From CAVTWY01 sp963738575 (GTDB taxonomy: Bacteria > Pseudomonadota > Gammaproteobacteria > Burkholderiales > Burkholderiaceae_C), in the NCBI GenBank assembly GCA_963738575.1, contig CAVTWY010000004.1, forward strand, positions 806,001-870,000: a stretch of 64,000 bases of DNA. Direction: 5' to 3'. The first letter of the stretch is position 1, and each line of letters starts with the position of its first letter. Made by a program: the position numbers and the translations under genes. The notes below the pieces were generated by a model that saw only the letters and a list, made by a program, of their open reading frames with translations, was not told the DNA's origin and made no database searches. Positions 1 through 7,472 of the stretch are shown here, piece after piece.

Positions 1-990
1 TTCAGCGTCTTGACTGTCATACAGCGAAATCAGTCGCTCTGCCAACTCGATGTTCTCGGGCGACTCGCGAATGGCAATAAAATTTGCGCGCTCGTCCACA
101 AACGGCTCGCGAATGCGAATCATCGATCTCAAAAATGCAGCAGCACCTTTGGCCTCTGCGCTCGCCAGGTGGAAGACCCTGATTACTTGTTCCTGATACT
201 CGCGCTGCTTCTCGGGCGTGTTTGGGTAGATCAAAACTGTTCGTTCGTCGACAAGTTTTTTTGCCAATCCATGTGTACTGGCAAGCAGATCAATTGCGTC
301 TTCGAGCCGGACTGCCCGGAGGTATACCGAAACGCGAACGTCGCCTTTGACATCTTTGTCTAGAATGAAGTTGACGCCGCTGCTGCGGGTAACCACGTCC
401 AGCACAGTGCGCAATCCAGCATCGCGAAAGTCAAGCGAAATGGGCCGCTCTTCGGACAAAGAAACTGATAGCCGAGCTTGCCCTTGTCGAATGCGCACGT
501 CCAATTGGCGTTGGAGTGCCAACAGTTCCGGCTGCCGCCGATTGTCTTTCAAGGCCTCATTGATCTCCTTTTGTGCAGCCGTCAGTTGATTTTTTTCTAC
601 CAGCCCTTTGGCTGACCGAACCGCGTTGAGTTGTCTGCGCTCCACAATTAAATCGGCTAGCAGTGACTTGACGCGGTTGCCTGATGTGTCGAATGACAAG
701 GCGCGATCAAGCAAAGACTGTGCTTCGTCCAACTGCCCGCGCGAGCGCAAGTCCGCAGCCTCGGCCACCAACCTATTCAAGGCCTCGGATCGAAGCGATG
801 TGGAAGCAGCGCGCACCGAAGCACTTTCAGGATAAAGCGTTGACGCGTCACGCACCAACGCTACCCCTTGCTCGAAGTTGCCCGCGCGAACGTGCGCCTG
901 CGCCTGCTCAAGCATGCGTTGTTGCGCACACCCCGCAAGCCCCAAGAAAGTGAAAGGCAAAACCCAACGAAAGAGTGAACAAAGTGTCAA
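1..990 (-). CDS. Secretin-family outer-membrane protein, N-terminal part (GspD/MshL/PilQ-like); runs off the window
   Basis: A lipoprotein of a pilus or type II-like secretion machine. The likely start is a TTG at 990, seven bases after the stop of the upstream gene. It is followed by a hydrophobic stretch and a lipobox (LAGC, Cys about residue 21), so the protein should be exported and lipidated. Residues 25-130 look like TPR-type helical repeats. After that come the beta-rich N-domains typical of secretins (SLDFRDAGLRTVLDVV, then VNFILDKDV near residues 165-190). The pore domain would lie beyond base 1 and is not seen. It is last in a minus-strand run after PilO- and PilP-like genes, the order found in MSHA/type IV pilus and type II operons. 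Which of these systems it belongs to cannot be settled here. Confidence 0.8.
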   Translation of the reverse strand, partial: MTLCSLFRWVLPFTFLGLAGCAQQRMLEQAQAHVRAGNFEQGVALVRDASTLYPESASVRAASTSLRSEALNRLVAEAADLRSRGQLDEAQSLLDRALSFDTSGNRVKSLLADLIVERRQLNAVRSAKGLVEKNQLTAAQKEINEALKDNRRQPELLALQRQLDVRIRQGQARLSVSLSEERPISLDFRDAGLRTVLDVVTRSSGVNFILDKDVKGDVRVSVYLRAVRLEDAIDLLASTHGLAKKLVDERTVLIYPNTPEKQREYQEQVIRVFHLASAEAKGAAAFLRSMIRIREPFVDERANFIAIRESPENIELAERLISLYDSQDAE

Positions 991-994
991 AGAG

Positions 995-1519
995 CTACCG
1001 AGCCAAAGAGGGTGAAGCAGGGACTGCGAGTTCAATCGTGGTGTTGGTCGCCGGGTACGACAGTCGAACCTGCGTTGGTTCTACTGCAACGACCACGTAG
1101 CCATTGTCCAGCATCGTCCCCTCTTCGACAGTTAGGGGCTGCCCACCCTTGGACAACATCGTGATCTGCTTGCCGTCAGGCAATGTCATGCGGCCAAAGT
1201 ACTGGTACTCCAACGGAGGCGCAGCAGCTACAGCCGTCGGCTCCACAACTCTTGCTAGCAAAGGTTCTGCGGCAGGTGCAGCGCTATGGATAACCCGTAT
1301 CTTTGCGTTGAAGGGGTCATTCTTGGCGGGCTCGACCTCAAGGAGTGGCGGTGAAGCTTTTGGATCAACGATTTTCGCGTCTGAAGCGACAGGCGTCTCG
1401 GTGTTAACGGCCGACCTCTCGAACTCTAGATCTATTTGCTTCATAGACCATCCGGCCAACAAGGCCAATGCAACGCTGATGCATGGGAGCACAAATCGCG
1501 TACGTTGCTGCTTCACCAT
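995..1519 (-). CDS. PilP/GspC-like periplasmic linker protein of a secretion/pilus operon
   Basis: A small inner-membrane anchored protein of about 174 residues: a short cytoplasmic N-terminus (MVKQQRTRF), one membrane segment (about residues 10-27), a flexible Ala/Pro-rich stretch, and a C-terminal beta domain (EYQYFGRMTLPDGKQ to about residue 165). The pattern 'YFGRM...DG+...V..G..L..GY.V..' recurs in small proteins next to GspD-type secretins, which link the inner-membrane platform to the secretin. The ATG at 1519 lies 7 bases after the stop of the PilO-like gene, and the secretin follows a few bases after its own stop, so the three genes are probably co-transcribed. The function is inferred from context and general architecture. 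Confidence 0.7.
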   Translation of the reverse strand: MVKQQRTRFVLPCISVALALLAGWSMKQIDLEFERSAVNTETPVASDAKIVDPKASPPLLEVEPAKNDPFNAKIRVIHSAAPAAEPLLARVVEPTAVAAAPPLEYQYFGRMTLPDGKQITMLSKGGQPLTVEEGTMLDNGYVVVAVEPTQVRLSYPATNTTIELAVPASPSLAR

Positions 1520-1526
1520 CAACCAA

Positions 1527-2075
1527 TCATCGCGGTTTCTGCGACAACTCGCCTCGGTTGGTCGTGTCAAATCGAACCCAGGTCTTCCAGGAAACGTTCA
1601 TCGCGATGGTATCCGTCTGCTTTTCAGCGGTGCGGCCAAAGGCAATTGACTGAATAGAAAGGTTCTCGTGAAGCGACAGGTCTGACAGAAAGCGCTTGTG
1701 CGCGCTGTAGGGACCCGTTAGCTGCGCCACCCAATCATTTGTGGCGAGCGTGTCAATGTCTTGACTCGCGTGCGACGTTCGAATGCCTTCAATCGTCAAC
1801 CCTAGCGCTCGCGCGTTTCGTTCATACACCGCCATGTTGACGCTAGCAGGTGTTGCACCAGAATCCAACCGTTCACTTTTGTACGGCAGCGGAGTTTGCA
1901 CGCGATTTGCGGGCGCAACGACTTGAAACTTTGCAACATCCTGCCGCAGCGCATCGCGATGCCGGGTTGAGTCCAAATAGCTCGCGGAAACCGCAGCAAT
2001 GACCACCACGTTGGCCGCAAGCATTGCCCAAAGCCGTAGCGCCGGGGAAAGGTAACGTGCAGTTGTTCGGGCCAT
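1527..2075 (-). CDS. PilO/GspM-like inner-membrane assembly protein
   Basis: About 182 residues. A membrane helix near the N-terminus (LWAMLAANVVVIAAVSASYL, residues about 13-33) is followed by a helical region and a ferredoxin-like alpha/beta domain, the layout of PilO and GspM platform proteins. The ATG at 2075 is chosen because the hydrophobic segment follows directly; an upstream ATG at 2144 would add 23 residues of low-complexity Arg/Cys-rich sequence. Neither start has a strong ribosome binding site. It precedes the PilP-like and secretin genes. The PilM and PilN partners expected upstream are absent, and the sequence there changes into the accessory island, so the operon looks cut at this end. 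Confidence 0.65.
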   Translation of the reverse strand: MARTTARYLSPALRLWAMLAANVVVIAAVSASYLDSTRHRDALRQDVAKFQVVAPANRVQTPLPYKSERLDSGATPASVNMAVYERNARALGLTIEGIRTSHASQDIDTLATNDWVAQLTGPYSAHKRFLSDLSLHENLSIQSIAFGRTAEKQTDTIAMNVSWKTWVRFDTTNRGELSQKPR

Positions 2076-2405
2076 ACGTTGAAAGTAAGACTTGCGACGA
2101 CCCCCTTTTTCGCAAAGACACCTTCTGGGCGCAACGGTCGACATCCTAGAGTCTACTTGGTCAAGGTTGCGAACCAATCGGAGGTCACTCGGGCCAAACA
2201 AAGAGGCCTTGTGTTCGGTCTGTCTGGAGTGACGCCCAGTTGAAGCGTTACGCAAGCTTGACGGTATCTGAACCCGGCGCTGGAGACCTGGCACCCGACG
2301 CAGGTGCAGCCGCATTCAGGACTTCAAACTAGAGACCTGGCCCTGTGACCCTCCGGGGCACTCGCGATGGCGGAACTTTGAAGGTTTGGAAGTTTTGTAG
2401 GTGGA
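2076..2405. other. Gene-free junction between the secretion operon and the rhs island
   Basis: About 330 bases without a convincing gene. The minus-strand frame of the PilO-like gene stays open to 2315, but its translation is Arg/Ser-rich with no recognisable domain. The stretch holds a short motif (2317-2342) that recurs near 7.48 kb, and a partial echo of its GAGACCTGGC part near 2283. It probably marks the boundary where accessory DNA replaced the upstream part of the secretion operon. Confidence 0.5.
2317..2342 (+). repeat. Short dispersed motif 3' of an Rhs immunity gene (copy 1)
   Basis: Starts CAGGACTTCAAACTAG and ends AGACCTGGCC. A close relative lies at 7473-7499. Both copies sit within about 150 bases of the 3' end of the last immunity gene of an rhs cassette (this one 64 bases past the gene ending at 2406), which suggests a cassette boundary or recombination point. 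Confidence 0.5.
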
Positions 2406-2732
2406 TCAGTCCGGCAGCACTTTCGAAGCGAGCATCAGCGTCTTCTTAGACAAACGCTCAGCGTCGGGCAGCGGTAGGCCGAGCACTCGCTCGACCTCAA
2501 AGCCCGGAATCGAGGAAGCTCCGTCCAGGAGTTCTCTAAGGGCGCCGAGCGCAGCCAGGGCGGTTGTTTCGTCGTCAACGCGGGGGTTCGGCCAACCTTC
2601 CAGCACGACACTAAGCTCGTCCTTGTCGATGCCGAAGAGTGTTGGGCACTCCCAGTCCCAATGCTCGAGCCAATACTCGAAAGCGCGGCGGAGTGCCTCT
2701 ACTTCCTTCTCGTCGAATGCTGCAGTGTTCAT
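2406..2732 (-). CDS. Probable immunity protein for the adjacent orphan Rhs tip
   Basis: A soluble acidic protein of 108 residues with no signal peptide (start MNTAAFDEKEVEALRR), predicted mostly helical, with Trp-rich patches (YWLEHWDWECP). I do not recognise the family. It lies 41 bases downstream of an orphan Rhs C-terminal tip on the same strand, the usual position of an immunity gene. Its cytoplasmic character fits a toxin acting inside the cell. The frame is open further upstream to 2882, but that part overlaps the toxin coding sequence, so the ATG at 2732 is preferred. Confidence 0.6.
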   Translation of the reverse strand: MNTAAFDEKEVEALRRAFEYWLEHWDWECPTLFGIDKDELSVVLEGWPNPRVDDETTALAALGALRELLDGASSIPGFEVERVLGLPLPDAERLSKKTLMLASKVLPD

Positions 2733-2773
2733 TGGATGCCCCCGGGAAATGAGATGCGCATTCAACGGTACAC

Positions 2774-3262
2774 CTACTTTAGGCCATCGAAGTACGCGCG
2801 GCCAGCCGAGGGCTGGAAAACCGTTCCCCCAAAACTCACTCTGGGGTTCGTAATCACTACCGTGCTCGTTGTTTCGTGCCAATAGGCGGTGCGGCCACGA
2901 CTCAGTGTTCGTGTGGCCGTCGGATTGGCCATGACGGATGCAATGTGAGATTCAAGCTGAGCCGTCGTGCGTATTCCTAACCCGCGAAATAGCGGATCAT
3001 CCAGCTTGGCGCCAACCCCCAATACATGCTTCCCGAACGCATGACCGGCTATTCCGGTCGCCGGGCTCGCTCCTTTCCCTACCGGAGTCGCCTGAAACGC
3101 CGCTATCGCCCACCCACCAAGCCCACAACCTTCGGCAGCGCATTCGACACCAGGAACCAGCGCATAGATCGATCCCTTGAGGACCTGGCCGACGATCTGA
3201 TCGCCCGCCGTATTCGACAGCCCCTGCGCATTGCTCTCAGGGCTGCCTGCGTCCCTTGTCAA
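2774..3262 (-). CDS. Orphan Rhs C-terminal tip, predicted RNase-type toxin domain (no Rhs core)
   Basis: About 162 residues. The same frame reads Y-L-F-N just upstream (about 3277-3266), exactly the residues where the two larger Rhs genes in this window stop being alike and their tips diverge. The first part (SPES...GLSNTAGD) resembles the start of the tip at 8.6 kb. The C-terminal 60 residues (SRGRTAYWHETTSTVV, then GGTVFQP and AYFDGL) fit the pattern of polymorphic-toxin RNase domains of the BECR type, from memory of the family. It has no Rhs core and no good start codon (a TTG at 3262), so it is probably a displaced, silent tip kept with its immunity gene and usable by recombination. Confidence 0.65.
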   Translation of the reverse strand: MTRDAGSPESNAQGLSNTAGDQIVGQVLKGSIYALVPGVECAAEGCGLGGWAIAAFQATPVGKGASPATGIAGHAFGKHVLGVGAKLDDPLFRGLGIRTTAQLESHIASVMANPTATRTLSRGRTAYWHETTSTVVITNPRVSFGGTVFQPSAGRAYFDGLK

Positions 3263-3278
3263 GTGATTGAAGAGGTAC

Positions 3279-3827
3279 CTATCGCCTGCCTACCCACGCT
3301 GGATCGTGCTTGCCGACTTCCGCCAGGAACATGACGACAAGCCCTTTGAATTCGTCGATCCGCACAGCCGCGCCGTCGCTCTTCGACGCGTCCACAACTA
3401 GCCCTTGCTCACACAAGAACCCACGAAGCACAGTTGTCGAGGCGACTCGGACGGGTCGACTTGGCAGCGGTTCTCGATAGTCCGTCCACGTTGTCTCGAA
3501 CATCATGTCACGTCCCACTTTTACCGCACGAGTCTTTGCTCTGCCCGACTCTCCAAACAACTCGACAGTCGCTGACAGGGCATCGCCTTCTCGTCGATGG
3601 AGGGTAACGATCCCTCCTTCTGTCGAATATCCAATCAACTGGTGGGTTGCCTCTGGCTGCGCCTTCAAATGTGACGCCATCGACGCACGCAACTTTGTCA
3701 ATGCACAAGGGCTCATGCCGTTGCGTACCATACGTGTTTCTGTTCCTGTCGCTGCGCATGCGAGAACAGGCCATACAACTACCAGCAACAGCAGAACTTG
3801 AGAAACGACCCCTTTCAAAGTTATCAC
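3279..3827 (-). CDS. Exported immunity protein paired with the M15-peptidase Rhs tip
   Basis: 182 residues with a clear Sec signal (MITLKGVVSQ, then a Leu/Val-rich core to about residue 22, Ala-Cys-Ala-Ala cleavage region), so the mature protein should be periplasmic. The rest is a mixed alpha/beta domain I do not recognise. It starts 15 bases after the stop of the Rhs gene whose tip is a peptidoglycan peptidase. An immunity protein against a wall-cutting toxin must act in the periplasm, so the signal peptide supports the pairing. The gene ends (TAG 3281-3279) right where the orphan Rhs tip begins, showing that cassettes are stacked end to end. Confidence 0.7.
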   Translation of the reverse strand: MITLKGVVSQVLLLLVVVWPVLACAATGTETRMVRNGMSPCALTKLRASMASHLKAQPEATHQLIGYSTEGGIVTLHRREGDALSATVELFGESGRAKTRAVKVGRDMMFETTWTDYREPLPSRPVRVASTTVLRGFLCEQGLVVDASKSDGAAVRIDEFKGLVVMFLAEVGKHDPAWVGRR

Positions 3828-3842
3828 TGTCAGTCTCCCGAG

Positions 3843-5603
3843 CTACTTTTGGAAGTGAGGGTAGTCGGGCTTTCTGAAAGTCCCGCCCCACGTGAATCCA
3901 TATCGCGCTCCGATGGCAGCAATAGATGGGTCGATCGGCGTCCAGTTGACGCCCCCATTTGAGGTCATTCGGACCACGTCGAACGCTTTGCCAGAGACGT
4001 GGTTTGACTGAATGCCATATGCATCGGTGACTCTTGGGAGCTGTGGCTGTGCTTGGACATTTGATAGGCCCACGGCGTTTAGCGCACTTTGAGTTCTCCC
4101 CTGTGCGTAGAGTTCATTCTGCTGCTGGATGGTTCGAGTGCCCTGACTGACGCGGAGGTCGACCCCAAGCTCAGCGCCCACTTGATTCACGAAGCCCGTA
4201 ACGTCTGATTGGATCGACTTGTCCAGAGACATGATGCGCCCATCACTAACGCGATCGTTTGTGCAGTACCCACGTTGATAGCACGAGCCAAGCTCGTTAA
4301 AGAGGTACCCGAAGCCAGCCTGCACCGCGCCATTGGCGAACTTCCCACCCCCGATCACCGCCCCAGCCCCGCCCGCCACGGCCGCTATCGCTGCACCCTG
4401 ATACTTTCCAAGGCCTGACCCCTCCAAACCCTCAGTCACCGCCTTGCCCGCTGCCATCGCAATCGCGCTGGGTCCGCATTGTCCCCCACTGACCATGCCT
4501 TGCATGCATCCCAAAAAGGCATGCGCAAGTATGCGCTGCCCCATCATCGATTCTCCCGTCAACGTGCCACCAACCACGTTCAAGGCACCCGCCATGATCG
4601 CACCAAGAACAACGTCTTGCGACGTCGCGCCGGGAGAGGCAGCGCCACCCACGGCACCAAAGGCCACGGTGGCGAGGGTCTGCGACTGGGTCTGCGTCGC
4701 CCCGGCCACGCCAAACGCGCCACCATCGGCAGCCGCCACGCCGCTGTAGGCCATCAGCACGACCCCCACGATCTGCCAGTACTCGTTGCCGTTGCGCGCC
4801 AGCGCCGCACCGGCCGCATACGCAACGTACCACCAAAACTCCCCACTCGGATCCGTGTACTTCAGCGGATTGTTCAGCACGTAGCTGTAGCGGTTGAAGT
4901 TTTGTAGATCATTGGGATCTTGCACGTGCGGGTCGCTGCTCAAAAACCGCCCCAGCAGCGGATGCGCGATGCGCCCGTTCATGTGGATCAGTCCCTGCTC
5001 GTCCAGGTGCTCATGCCCCGTGTACCCCCGGTCCCCATGCGCCGGGTTCACCGCCGCATCCGCCAACCCCGTGGACCTCACGCGCCGACCCCACGCGTCA
5101 AACGCCATGCGCTCTTGCACCACCCCGGCCGCGTTGCTCACCGCCACCACCGACCCCAACGCGTCCTTGTGCCAGTACTGCGTCAGGTTGTTGTCGCTCG
5201 ATACCACCCCGGCGCCATTGAGCGTTTTGACCACCGCCACCACCGCTCCTCCCACACTGATGTAGTGGCGGCTCTCGTCTCGCGTCACCGTGGCGCCAAC
5301 CTTCGTCTCCTCGCGCTCGTACGACAGGCCCCCAACGTTGTTGGGGTGCACAAAATAGACCGTGCGCACGTTGGCGCCCTGGGTCACGGTTTCTTGAATG
5401 CGCCGGTGCGTGTGGTCGGCTTTTTTTGCTTTCAGGCCACTGACATGCGGGCAGCATTCAGGGCATGACTCGAGCCATCGGGTTTCCCCCAAATTTCTGT
5501 CAACAACCTTATTGTGTAGTTTTATAGTACCGCATAAGATGTTTGTCATCGGCCCGTTAAAAAAGCCAAAAATAACCTTATGAGCTATGCCCTTTACAAC
5601 CAT
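3843..5603 (-). CDS. 5'-truncated Rhs protein with C-terminal M15-type peptidoglycan peptidase tip
   Basis: Rhs homology starts only near base 5417 (DHTHRRIQETV); the preceding 60 or so residues read through unrelated DNA, so the true start is lost. The end of the Rhs core is intact (GRFLSSDPHVQDPND, then YTDPSGE, the DPxG signature), followed by a Gly/Ala-rich hydrophobic linker to Y-L-F-N. The tip, about 150 residues, resembles VanY/endolysin-like L-Ala-D-Glu or D-Ala-D-Ala peptidases: SNHVSGKAFDV supplies the SxHxxGxAxD zinc/catalytic motif and DYPHFQK the final zinc His. Expected action is cutting peptidoglycan peptides in the periplasm of a rival cell. The periplasmic immunity gene follows directly. 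Without an N-terminus it is probably not delivered as it stands. Confidence 0.8.
   Translation of the reverse strand: MVVKGIAHKVIFGFFNGPMTNILCGTIKLHNKVVDRNLGETRWLESCPECCPHVSGLKAKKADHTHRRIQETVTQGANVRTVYFVHPNNVGGLSYEREETKVGATVTRDESRHYISVGGAVVAVVKTLNGAGVVSSDNNLTQYWHKDALGSVVAVSNAAGVVQERMAFDAWGRRVRSTGLADAAVNPAHGDRGYTGHEHLDEQGLIHMNGRIAHPLLGRFLSSDPHVQDPNDLQNFNRYSYVLNNPLKYTDPSGEFWWYVAYAAGAALARNGNEYWQIVGVVLMAYSGVAAADGGAFGVAGATQTQSQTLATVAFGAVGGAASPGATSQDVVLGAIMAGALNVVGGTLTGESMMGQRILAHAFLGCMQGMVSGGQCGPSAIAMAAGKAVTEGLEGSGLGKYQGAAIAAVAGGAGAVIGGGKFANGAVQAGFGYLFNELGSCYQRGYCTNDRVSDGRIMSLDKSIQSDVTGFVNQVGAELGVDLRVSQGTRTIQQQNELYAQGRTQSALNAVGLSNVQAQPQLPRVTDAYGIQSNHVSGKAFDVVRMTSNGGVNWTPIDPSIAAIGARYGFTWGGTFRKPDYPHFQK
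4305..5417 (-). repeat. Rhs core/linker repeat, copy 1
   Basis: About 1113 bases nearly identical to 8694-9806 at a constant offset of 4389, with only a few substitutions visible. The left edge is the G-Y-L-F-N junction before the toxin tips; the right edge is at TGTGGTC, after which the two copies differ. Confidence 0.9.
5508..5581 (+). promoter_or_regulatory. AT-rich upstream region with CTTAT/ATAAG boxes before the XRE regulator
   Basis: An AT-rich patch in otherwise GC-rich DNA carrying CTTAT at 5508-5512, the inverted form ATAAG at 5534-5538 and CTTAT again at 5577-5581. It ends 39 bases before the ATG of the XRE regulator at 5621, so these may be autoregulatory operator half-sites. There is no direct evidence beyond position and repetition. 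Confidence 0.3.
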
Positions 5604-5620
5604 CGCTCAAGTTTTACCCC

Positions 5621-6004
5621 ATGACCGTCTTAGCCCCCACCGAAGCACCTGTCGCTGCAGCACATTTCCCCATGCTCCTGACCCAGATTCGCCGCCGGGC
5701 CAACATGACCCAGCAGGCCCTCGCGGATGCCGCCAAGATTCATGTCAATCAGATTCGGCGCTACGAAGCCGGCGCTGCACAACCCACGCTCGACGCTCTG
5801 GTCGGCCTGGCCAAGGCCTTGTACGTCAGCCTGGATCAGTTGGTTTTTGAGGAAGGTGAGCGCGGCCCCTCCGACGAGCTTCGTCTCCAGTTCGAGGCCG
5901 TCAGCCACATGCCCGACGATGACCGGCGCATCATCAAAGCCTTGCTCGATGGCATGATCATGAAGTACCAGACCAAGCAAATGGTCAGCAGTCTCAGCAG
6001 GTAA
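5621..6004 (+). CDS. XRE-family transcriptional regulator
   Basis: 127 residues with one helix-turn-helix domain at about residues 20-75 (IRRRANMTQQALADAAKI, then VNQIRRYEAG and PTLDALVGLAKAL), the Cro/C1 pattern. A C-terminal helical part (residues 80-127, with DDRRIIKALLDGMI) probably mediates dimerisation. It is followed 15 bases later by an antitoxin-like gene and the remains of a PIN toxin, so it may regulate that module or be a separate regulator captured by the island. The start is ATG 5621; a Met at residue 18 would still keep the whole domain. Confidence 0.85.
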   Translation: MTVLAPTEAPVAAAHFPMLLTQIRRRANMTQQALADAAKIHVNQIRRYEAGAAQPTLDALVGLAKALYVSLDQLVFEEGERGPSDELRLQFEAVSHMPDDDRRIIKALLDGMIMKYQTKQMVSSLSR

Positions 6005-6019
6005 AGAAGGATCGTCACC

Positions 6020-6289
6020 ATGACCACCATTCAAATCGAATTGCCGGAAGAACTGGCCAAAATGGCTCAGGAATTAGGAGTGTTCAACAACCCCAACATT
6101 CAAGAGATCATCGAAGCGTCTGTGCGCCGCGAAGCAGGCCGCAAGCTCCTCGACATCACGCCCGCCCTGAACGACTATCCGCTCAAGGATGACGGCACCC
6201 CCATGAACGAAGATGAACTCATGGTCATGATCAACGCCGAAGTCAAAGCCGTACGCGCAGAGCGCCGCGCAAAGTCCAATCGTTCATGA
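6020..6289 (+). CDS. Antitoxin-like protein of a PIN toxin module (toxin broken)
   Basis: 89 residues, strongly charged. It opens with a short beta strand then helix (TTIQIELPEELAKMAQELG), like ribbon-helix-helix type antitoxins, and ends in a basic helix (KAVRAERRAKS). Its stop overlaps the ATG of the PIN gene remnant by four bases (ATGA at 6286-6289), the typical coupling of antitoxin to toxin. The toxin downstream is frameshifted and cut, so the antitoxin now stands alone. Confidence 0.7.
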   Translation: MTTIQIELPEELAKMAQELGVFNNPNIQEIIEASVRREAGRKLLDITPALNDYPLKDDGTPMNEDELMVMINAEVKAVRAERRAKSNRS

Positions 6290-6474
6290 GGTGGGTGCTC
6301 GATATACCAACGTTGTGATATCGGCCATCGCATGGGGTGGCCTGCCCAAAAAAATCTTTGCAGCCGCCACCGCCGAGCTCGTCATCCTCTACACCTCACC
6401 CAAGCTCATTGAAGAGTTGCGCGACGTCATCTACAGGCCGCACATCGTCAAGGCCCTGGCCAGGCACGGCACGG
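6286..6474 (+). pseudogene. PIN-domain (VapC-like) toxin, frameshifted and truncated
   Basis: The ATG at 6286 overlaps the antitoxin stop. The first codons read MRWVLD; two extra bases (AT, about 6302-6304) then shift the frame, after which TNVVISAIAWGGLPKKIF and SPKLIEELRDVIYRP continue the expected PIN pattern (first catalytic Asp in D-T-N). The sequence breaks off about base 6474, where a scrap of rhs sequence begins. The C-terminal catalytic half is gone, so no active ribonuclease can be made. Confidence 0.8.
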
Positions 6475-6527
6475 ACCCACACGCATCAAACGCCATGCGC
6501 TCTTGTACCACCCCGGCCGCGTTGCTC
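6475..6527 (-). repeat. Rhs core scrap (about 50 bases) inside the dead PIN gene
   Basis: CATGCGCTCTTG at 6494-6505 and CCGGCCGCGTTGCTC at 6513-6527 match bases within about 5085-5140 and 9475-9530 of the two rhs copies, with a few mismatches. It is the third trace of rhs sequence in the island and a likely remnant of a recombination or deletion event. Confidence 0.75.
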
Positions 6528-6701
6528 GGAGATCACTCAGCTGTGTTGGGCCAACCGCAGCCCAGTGGCTTTGCGGCGATCAGGCGGCTAAAAAATAACT
6601 TCGACTCAGCGTACATCGCATCGAAGTACACTGTATTTCATTTCGAACACCAGAGGTCTATCGTGTTGTCTGTCCCTGTCCGCGAACCCGCAACAAGTGG
6701 G

Positions 6702-6910
6702 ACCATCAGCACCGGGGGTCGGGCGCAGACGCTCCCGATGTCGGCACTGCCGGTGTTGGCCAACAGGCTGGCGGTGTCGCGGGACGAGTTGTTCGGCTGC
6801 GAGGCCAAGCAGCTATTCGTCGCGCAGATGATCGAGACTTTGATCGCGCACGCTGCCGCTGACCCGAACGCATCAACAGCAAGTAAGTGGAGCCAGAAGG
6901 AGCTGATGCC
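6702..6910 (+). pseudogene. Remnant of an XRE-type regulator C-terminal end
   Basis: The frame reading AQTLPMSALPVLANRLAVS and RDELFG matches the end of a Cro/C1-type HTH domain ('PMSALPVLA..L.VS.DELFG'), followed by a short tail ending at the next gene. The front half of the domain is absent; bases 6528-6700 hold nothing recognisable. It is separate from the intact XRE gene at 5.6 kb. Confidence 0.5.
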
Positions 6911-7111
6911 ATGAATGCCCCCGATCAGGCCTTGTTCGACAAGATCAAGCAGCTCGCGCCCCAGCGCCTGGCCGAGGTCGAGGACTTCGTCGATTTCCTG
7001 CGCGCCCGCGACGATGAGCAGCGCCTCACGCACGCTGCAGCCAAGGCAAGCGTTGCAAGCTTCGCCAAGGTGTGGGACAACGACGAGGACGCGGCTTACG
7101 ACCGGATGTGA
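6911..7111 (+). CDS. DUF2281-type antitoxin
   Basis: 66 residues. The core (ALFDKIKQLAPQRLAEVEDFVDFLRARDDE) is the DUF2281/VapB-like helical pattern 'L...I..LP...L.EV.DFV.FL'. The C-terminal part, rich in Ala and acidic residues, is typical of a toxin-wrapping tail. The ATG at 6911 is followed in the same operon by a PemK/MazF-like toxin whose alternative GTG start overlaps this stop codon, so the pair is very likely translationally coupled. Confidence 0.8.
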   Translation: MNAPDQALFDKIKQLAPQRLAEVEDFVDFLRARDDEQRLTHAAAKASVASFAKVWDNDEDAAYDRM

Positions 7112-7116
7112 CCCCG

Positions 7117-7464
7117 ATGGCCGCCACCTCAAGGTTCAGCTTCGGTGACGTGGTGCTCGTGCCGTTTCCGTTCACGGACCAGTCGGGCACCAAGAAGCGC
7201 CCGGCCGTCGTCGTCTCAAGCCACGGCTACAACGCCAGCCGGCGCGACATCGTGATCATGGCGATCACGAGTCAGGTGCGCACGCCACTGGGCTTCGGCG
7301 AGGCGATGGTCGCCGACTGGCAGGGCGCCGGACTCGTCAAGACTTCGGTGCTCAAACCGGTGTTCACCACCATCGAGCAAGGGCTCGTCATCCGAACGAT
7401 GGGCCACCTCTCGGCGGCCGACATCAAGACGCTGCGTGAGGTGCTCGGTGATGTGATCGGATAG
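7117..7464 (+). CDS. MazF/PemK-family endoribonuclease toxin
   Basis: 115 residues. The N-terminal FGDVVLVPFPFTDQSGTKKRPAVVV is the MazF/PemK signature (GDVV.V.FPF.D....K.RPA.V), and ITSQVR continues the beta-barrel core. Members cut mRNA in the cytoplasm and are neutralised by the partner made just upstream. Two starts are possible: ATG 7117 (MAATSRFSFGD) or GTG 7108, which overlaps the antitoxin stop as GTGA. Every expected core strand is present and no damage is seen, so this module looks functional. Confidence 0.88.
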   Translation: MAATSRFSFGDVVLVPFPFTDQSGTKKRPAVVVSSHGYNASRRDIVIMAITSQVRTPLGFGEAMVADWQGAGLVKTSVLKPVFTTIEQGLVIRTMGHLSAADIKTLREVLGDVIG

Positions 7465-7472
7465 CCCCGGCG

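Noticed and set aside
5501..5590. A dif-like or phage attachment site in the AT-rich patch before the XRE gene
   Set aside because: The bases do not match the dif core as I know it and no integrase gene is nearby; operator half-sites are a simpler reading.
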